Shown in pieces: positions 59,323-64,000 of a DNA stretch of 64,000 nucleotides (the first letter of the stretch is position 1; the number at the start of each line of letters is the position of its first letter). Source of the DNA: Linderina pennispora (taxonomy: Eukaryota > Kickxellomycota > Kickxellomycetes > Kickxellales > Kickxellaceae); NCBI RefSeq assembly GCF_002104995.1, contig NW_024468273.1:31802-95801 (forward strand). The letters run 5' to 3'. Under the pieces are notes generated by a model. The model was not told the origin of the DNA and did not search any database. It was given only the letters and a program-made list of their open reading frames with translations. Both the position numbers and the translations under genes were made by a program.

Positions 59323-61515
59323 ATGTCGACGGACAACACCCATTCCAGCTCTCCGGTGGCAGAGCACAGATCCTGTCCGCCGGTGGATACCAAGCGTGAG
59401 AGCCTCATCGATTTCGGCGGCCTCCAACCTTACTACTACATGCCTATCCGGTATCCGACCGAGGTCTCTCTTTACGAGCAGACCGTGAGCGCCAGCAACT
59501 CAGTAGCCCTGCCCAGTTCTGGCCAGCAGACTGTACGCGCGCAAGTAGATTTGCCTATGCCTTGCGGGTACTTCAATGTCTGGCGGCCCTTGCACGACCA
59601 GTCGCTACCGATATCACCGCGTCTAGTGAACTACTTCCCGGGGGAGGCCAGCCAGGGCGCAGCACCGCGGCTAAACAAAGAAAACAGCACAGCCGAGTGG
59701 GATAGCCGCATCAGCTACAGTTCAGCCGACGATGAGTACTACCAGAACGGCCGGGCGCTGCCGTTTATCAAGGGGTTTGCACACGGGGCGCTGAGCCATG
59801 GCGGCGTATTCCGCAAGGTGGAGCATGACTGGATGATGTCGTATCTGGCACCAACGTACTGGGACAGTGCGCGCGAGACCTCGTTCCTTGCGTGGCGCTT
59901 CAATTACGTTGTCGCGAAGCGGCCCATCGACAGGTTCATGGCGGTGCTGAGCTGGTCCAAGTTTGACCCAACCAGCAACGTGCAGTGGAGCGTGCGGGCA
60001 TTGTCGCAGCTCGAGTTCACTAAAGTCCCAACCTATGTGCTGAGCGCCGACGAGGCTAAAGATTTCCCCGAGATACCCGGCAACGAAGGCGGTGAGTGCG
60101 ATCTGGAGCGGCGTGCGCGTACTATTGCTGAGCACCGCGGGCAACTCCTGGCATACGTGGGCGTACCGGCCAACGGCAACGATTATATCCAACATACGGT
60201 ACCTGGGTTTGCAGCCGATCTGACGCAGTACGTGCAGGGCGAGTACGGGTTCGAGATAGCTGTAGCGTTTTATCCGGCCACGTCCGGCCCGAACGAGTGG
60301 CAGAAGGCGCAGGTCGCACGCCAGCCGCTGCGCACGACCGTTGCGGGCCGCACCAGTGAGGGAGAGCAAGCGATGGAGCGGTGTGGACTGGATTTCCGCG
60401 TGAAATTGCGCGACGACATTCCAATCGGCCCTCAGCCGCCCGACCTGAAGCAAGCGCTGTTGGCTGCGGGAAAGTCGCTGCAGATGGACGGCCAACAGTG
60501 TGACTTTGAGATCGTCGTCGCTGACCCCCAGAACACAGTCGGCGCTCTGCAGCCGCTGATCCGCGCCCATTCTAATGTGCTGGCAGCGGGCAGCGAGTAC
60601 TTCAGCGCCTTGCAGGCATCCAACATGACTGAGTCCGAAGCCCGCCGTGTGGAGCTGGAGGACATGCCGTACGGCCATGTGCGGCGCGCCATCTACTTTA
60701 TCTACAACGACATGATCCCGACAACCGAGTACATGGACAGTACGGACGACTGGCTGCAGCTGTTGGATGTTGCTGCCCGCCTGGCCATCCCCCGTCTGGC
60801 GCAGCGGTGCCAGGCGGAGCTGCTGCGTATTGCGTCAACCGTGGGCAGCGATGCGCTGACCTTCGACACCACCGACCTGGTCTTGCCAGACGAGCAGGAC
60901 GACAGCAGTCGCATTATTTTCCACAACTACCCAAAGGTGTCATTTGGCGACTACACTCAGCTTGTACAGTACCCAGACCCCGAGTACATCGAATCGCTGA
61001 TCGGCCTGGTCGCCGATGCCGGCGCCGATGACCTGGTGGCGGCCCTGCAGCGACTCCTAGTATACTATCCGATTGGTGTCTGCGAGGACCGGATGCGTGC
61101 TGCCGACACGCGCCAGTTCCAGGGCCCAGACGAGGACCGCGAGAACAGCTTTATGTTCAATGACATGTTCGCCTTGCCGCACATGGTCCGGCCGGCTCAG
61201 GAGGCTGATGACGAAGCCCATCGCCTTGCCCATTTCCTGGGTGCAATGCCTGGCCCGGTCGTCCACCCGCCCCATGTCGGCGTCAGAGACCACGAACCAA
61301 TGGACGGGAATGACGAGGAGGAAGAGCATGTGCAGCCAGGGCTACAAGGAATTCTCGACCATGTGCGCGAGTGGAATGGCTTCCGCCACCTGTGGATGCC
61401 TGTGCAGGTCCCAGGCAATGCCGCCCAGCAAAACAATGACCAAGGCGATGAGGAGCCACCGCAGCCGCAGCCTGGACCGGTGCCTGAGCCGCCGACGCGC
61501 ACTCAGGATGAGTAA
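59323..61515 (+). CDS. MATH/BTB-domain protein, likely Cul3 substrate adaptor
   Basis: 730 aa from ATG at 59323; the frame is open upstream to a TTG, which was not used. Residues about 150-380 look like a MATH-type beta domain (RPIDRFMAVLSWSKFDPTSN, EYGFEIAVAFYPATSG). A BTB/POZ domain follows at about 395-520: CDFEIVVADPQNTVGALQPL, IRAHSNVLAAGSEYFSALQA, VRRAIYFIYNDMIPTTE, LDVAARLAIPRLAQRCQAEL. This is the canonical BTB order. Such proteins bind Cullin-3 through BTB and a substrate through the partner domain. The C-terminal region is acidic with a Pro/Gln-rich end. The family is expanded in early-diverging fungi. The specific substrate is unknown. Confidence 0.75.
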   Translation: MSTDNTHSSSPVAEHRSCPPVDTKRESLIDFGGLQPYYYMPIRYPTEVSLYEQTVSASNSVALPSSGQQTVRAQVDLPMPCGYFNVWRPLHDQSLPISPRLVNYFPGEASQGAAPRLNKENSTAEWDSRISYSSADDEYYQNGRALPFIKGFAHGALSHGGVFRKVEHDWMMSYLAPTYWDSARETSFLAWRFNYVVAKRPIDRFMAVLSWSKFDPTSNVQWSVRALSQLEFTKVPTYVLSADEAKDFPEIPGNEGGECDLERRARTIAEHRGQLLAYVGVPANGNDYIQHTVPGFAADLTQYVQGEYGFEIAVAFYPATSGPNEWQKAQVARQPLRTTVAGRTSEGEQAMERCGLDFRVKLRDDIPIGPQPPDLKQALLAAGKSLQMDGQQCDFEIVVADPQNTVGALQPLIRAHSNVLAAGSEYFSALQASNMTESEARRVELEDMPYGHVRRAIYFIYNDMIPTTEYMDSTDDWLQLLDVAARLAIPRLAQRCQAELLRIASTVGSDALTFDTTDLVLPDEQDDSSRIIFHNYPKVSFGDYTQLVQYPDPEYIESLIGLVADAGADDLVAALQRLLVYYPIGVCEDRMRAADTRQFQGPDEDRENSFMFNDMFALPHMVRPAQEADDEAHRLAHFLGAMPGPVVHPPHVGVRDHEPMDGNDEEEEHVQPGLQGILDHVREWNGFRHLWMPVQVPGNAAQQNNDQGDEEPPQPQPGPVPEPPTRTQDE

Positions 61516-61677
61516 ATTAGTAGCTGTGCTATGCTCGCAATCTGGCGGGTGAGCGCGCGCTGTCTATGGGTGAAAAGTGGCAATATGGCGTAGATGAAAT
61601 AGCGCTTTGGTTGTTATTGGAAATATTGAAATCGGAAAACAGATGGGACGGTAGCAGTAGCTGGAAGCAGATACGGA

Positions 61678-62462
61678 TCACTCGCTTGACGCAGCAGCCT
61701 TTCCGCGCCCACGGCCTCTGCCTCTGCCGCGCCCTCTGCCCCTGCCTCTCCCCCGCCCGCGGCCAGCAGCCTTTGGGCTATATGTCTCGTCCTCCATGTT
61801 ATCTTCCGACTCCCTGTGCTCCTCCTGCTCCTCCTGCCCCTCGGGCTCGTCCCCCACCGGCGCCGCCACCGGCACATCCAGAATCTTCGACAACGGCGCG
61901 CCGCCGCCGCCGCCTCCCAGCTCGCCATTCGGCTGGGCTTCCGTCTGCTCCATCTCAGCCACTCGTGCCAGACACGCCTCCACCCCGCCGCCATCATTGT
62001 CGTCCACCACGTCCTCAACGATGTCCTTCAGGAAGTCGTAGCACTCGGTGCTCTCCACGCACCGCTTCAGGTGCGTCGTGCTGATCTTGCGCGCATTGCA
62101 TGCCCGCGCGTGCTTCGCCACGTCGTCCACGATCGACTGCATGAAGAGCTCCAGCGACTTGGATATCAGCACCGGCGTTGCCTGCGCCATCTTGCCCACG
62201 TCCTCATCCATCTGCATGATCTTTTTGATCCGCGCCTACCCGTGGTGAAATGAAAGGTCTTGGTTTTAAGAAGGCATGCTGCAATGCGCTTACTGCTTTT
62301 CTTTCCTATGTTGTTTGCTGCATTTGAAATTTGAGACTCAGGCCTCCCAACCTTGCCTGGCCTGGTGCTTTTCTGCAGAAATGCAGACCAAATGCCAATT
62401 TATCGAACGCGCCAAAACAGGACACTTACAACTGGGAATTTCGTCTTGTACTTTTTGCGCAT
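61678..62462 (-). CDS. BUR6: NC2-alpha (Dr1-associated corepressor, Bur6/DRAP1)
   Basis: Two exons: 62462-62430 (33 nt, MRKKYKTKFPV) and 62235-61678, joined across a 194-nt intron (GTAAGT donor, GGGTAG acceptor). The product is 196 aa. The junction recreates the family start KTKFPVARIKKIMQMDEDVG, the first helix of the H2A-like histone fold, continuing VLISKSLELFMQSIVDD and RKISTTHLKRCVESTECYDF. NC2-alpha pairs with NC2-beta/Dr1, binds TBP on DNA and regulates RNA polymerase II initiation. After an acidic stretch the C-terminus has about ten Arg-Gly dipeptides and ends KAAASSE. Without exon 1 the fold would lack its first residues, so the spliced model is preferred. Confidence 0.93.
62236..62429 (-). 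other. Intron of the NC2-alpha gene
   Basis: 194 nt on the minus strand from GTAAGT (62429 downward) to GGGTAG (ending 62236). Splicing joins GTT to GCG in phase 0 and restores the conserved PVARIKKIM segment. Confidence 0.88.
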
Positions 62463-63223
62463 TTTGGACCCCCGCCGGTACTGCTAACTATGTCAGTCGA
62501 GAAAGAAAGGCGTGCCAGGCACAGCAAAGTATACAAATACGCGTAAATTCAGATTGGAAGCAAGAAAGGAAATAAAAAGTAGAGACGGGAAAAATAGCAG
62601 GAAAGCACCATTGCTCAAACAAAAAATCATTCAGTTTTTATAAGCAACTCCCGGCTCAAATATTGAAAGTGCAGCTTTTTCTTGAAAATCCCCCCTTGCT
62701 GCTAGCTAGATAATGTCTAAAGCTGGCTCCTGCCCAGATCAGCGCGCTGCAACAGGCGTGCATTACGTGTAGACGCGATGCTCCAAAGCCATGTGTGACG
62801 CAGCACAGTTTGCTGAGCGCATAGCCCCTTCCTGCTGCATATACGGGTTACATCGCTGTTGATTCAGGGAAATGCCGATTATGTGTGGCGCATAGGGTAG
62901 CTTCATATTTCCTGGAGCCGACAGCTGTTGCGGCACTGGCAACAGCTTGGGTGAGCAGATTAAAAAAGCCCAGTCCCACATATATGCAACATGTCCACCT
63001 CCCTGTACAGCAGCTCCCTTCGAATAGCAGCATACTGCCTCTCGGCACATACTCATTCCAGTGGCTCCAAAATGAAACGCGCGTGGATATTCAATCGCTT
63101 GCGTATTTATTACATACTGTGCTAATCGAACCCGACGGGATTGCCTCCGAATGAACAAAAACTGTACGTCCACACCCAAAAGCTCACCCTGACGGTCGGT
63201 GCTGAGGTACGTTTAAAGCACGC
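62463..63223. other. Intergenic between NC2-alpha and RPS30
   Basis: About 760 bp, the promoter side of NC2-alpha and 3' flank of RPS30. Overlapping open frames at 62763-63179 (minus) and 62885-63154 (plus) have no motif or coding bias. No gene assigned. Confidence 0.4.
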
Positions 63224-63602
63224 TTACTTCTCCGGAGCGGGGTTCATGCGGCGCTTGCCTCCGGGGAGGAGGGTGATGTTAACGAAGCGGCGAATGTACT
63301 TCTCGCGCTTGAGGGCACGGCCAGTGACCTTCTTGGACTTCTCCTGAGCCTCGACCTTGGGGTCTGCGACTTGACCTTACCGGCACGAGCCAACGATCCG
63401 TGAACCTTTCCCTATAATGCCGAAAGCAACAAATTCGTCCTCAGATTAGCTTATGGTTCCGGGCTGTGCTCATTCAAATGTCCCCTCTGATGCCGGAGGG
63501 GATTTCCGCTCATTTCGCGCACATTCCGGCCCTCTGCGTCCAGTTTACGGCCACGCATCAATCCGATTCACGCCCTTAGATTCCCCGATGGATACGCACC
63601 AT
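63224..63602 (-). CDS. RPS30: Ribosomal protein eS30, with an apparent one-base frameshift
   Basis: Exon 2 (63411-63224) encodes [18 protein letters not shown] and, after a one-base shift, [20 protein letters not shown] then [10 protein letters not shown] to RRMNPAPEK and a stop. This is eS30, a small 40S subunit protein. It starts at a TATAG acceptor. The matching exon 1 appears to be only the ATG at 63602-63600, followed by GTGCGT, an intron of about 187 nt (63599-63412) and GGA AAG, as in yeast RPS30 where the intron also splits off ATG. Exons total 191 nt, one short of a 63-aa frame plus stop. The loss is in a C run at 63361-63364, where four C are read and five are needed. In an essential gene this is most likely an assembly error. 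Otherwise the copy is dead. Confidence 0.85.
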
Positions 63603-64000
63603 TTTTGATGTTTCTTTTGCGAAGTGGAAAAATTGGGGTTTGCAAAATAAAAGGAGGATGCTCGCTATTCCGCGTGCAGCTGCTGCTCATAGTGAAGCGC
63701 GACCACGCACTGCGGCCGCTGCGGTCTATCCAAACGCCACATGATCACAATCCACAGATCGGACTGCAATAATCAGGATCAGCACCTGGATCTTTGATCA
63801 GCGCATATGGGCATTTTGCATGGCTCGTCCATATTGCCTGGCCATCGCTGCCGCTGGCACTGCAGTTGGTTCTTGTGCAGGCGTAGTGGTGTCATAACAC
63901 ACATATATATGACGATATGGCAGCAACAGACAGCAATTTTGGACTGGACCTGCATTCTGTCCTGCTCCAATATACGAGAATGTGTATGCTATCAGCGTCC
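63603..64000. other. Window end, upstream of RPS30
   Basis: About 400 bp. It should hold the RPS30 promoter (minus strand), with an A/T-rich patch at 63625-63655. No gene recognised. The 63779-63970 minus open frame has no motif. Confidence 0.35.

Noticed and set aside
63375-63400. A tiny second intron in RPS30 (GTAAGG to CAG) to fix the frame
   Set aside because: It would be 17 nt, too short to splice, and would remove the conserved AGKVKSQ residues.
1-64000. CRISPR array, rRNA or tRNA genes
   Set aside because: No spaced direct repeats, no rRNA-like stretch, and no convincing A-box/B-box pair with a cloverleaf was seen by eye. A tRNA search program would be decisive.

Overview
The window is nuclear DNA of a filamentous, early-diverging fungus. 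The best fit is Kickxellales (Coemansia-like). The evidence is indirect: long intron-poor GC-rich genes, fungus-only proteins (Mmm1, Rim15/Cek1-type kinase, Ypp1, Acl4, GPI-type Cys-rich secreted protein), a repeated F-box/leucine-rich family, and AT-rich accessory gaps. Introns found are few and short: 88 nt in YPP1, 194 nt in the NC2-alpha gene and about 190 nt in RPS30.

Layout. 1-10.7 kb is accessory DNA. It holds one apparently complete 6.4-kb Ty3/gypsy chromovirus on the minus strand (1758-8191; identical 261-bp LTRs, GAGGG target duplication) and gene debris. The Pol carries a complete dUTPase domain between RNase H and integrase. 10.7-35 kb is mainly housekeeping: RIM15-like kinase (-), MMM1 (+), KCS1 (-), SET5-like (+), a dead rhomboid duplicate (-), PCP1 rhomboid (-), ACL4 (+), a secreted GPI-type protein (+) and a membrane/FN3/coiled-coil protein (-). 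35.4-37.8 kb is an unrecognised 807-aa orphan. 38.2-49.7 kb is a near-palindrome: an intact F-box-like gene plus a decayed copy on each side, in opposite orientation, around a housekeeping core (HEM14, SCI1-like gene, DBP6, secreted CBM96-like gene). 49.8-52.1 kb is AT-rich and contains what reads as a decayed fungal transcription-factor gene. 52.2-63.6 kb returns to housekeeping: CFT2, YPP1, GET1, a MATH/BTB-like gene, NC2-alpha (BUR6) and RPS30.

The housekeeping genes do not form one pathway, but themes recur: 60S/40S ribosome production (ACL4, DBP6, RPS30), membranes and organelle contacts (MMM1, GET1, YPP1, PCP1), inositol pyrophosphate and nutrient signalling (KCS1, RIM15), and RNA polymerase II output (CFT2, NC2-alpha, SET5). 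Several neighbours are divergent and share promoter gaps (RIM15/MMM1, KCS1/SET5, PCP1/ACL4, FN3 protein/orphan).

Starts were placed at ATG codons. For five genes the longest open frame begins upstream, so the first credible ATG was used. Two genes needed splicing by eye (YPP1 and NC2-alpha). A third, RPS30, lies below usual ORF length cut-offs and carries an apparent one-base frameshift. The most unusual items are the dUTPase-bearing chromovirus with two frame junctions, the palindromic F-box block with matched promoters, and the RPS30 frameshift.
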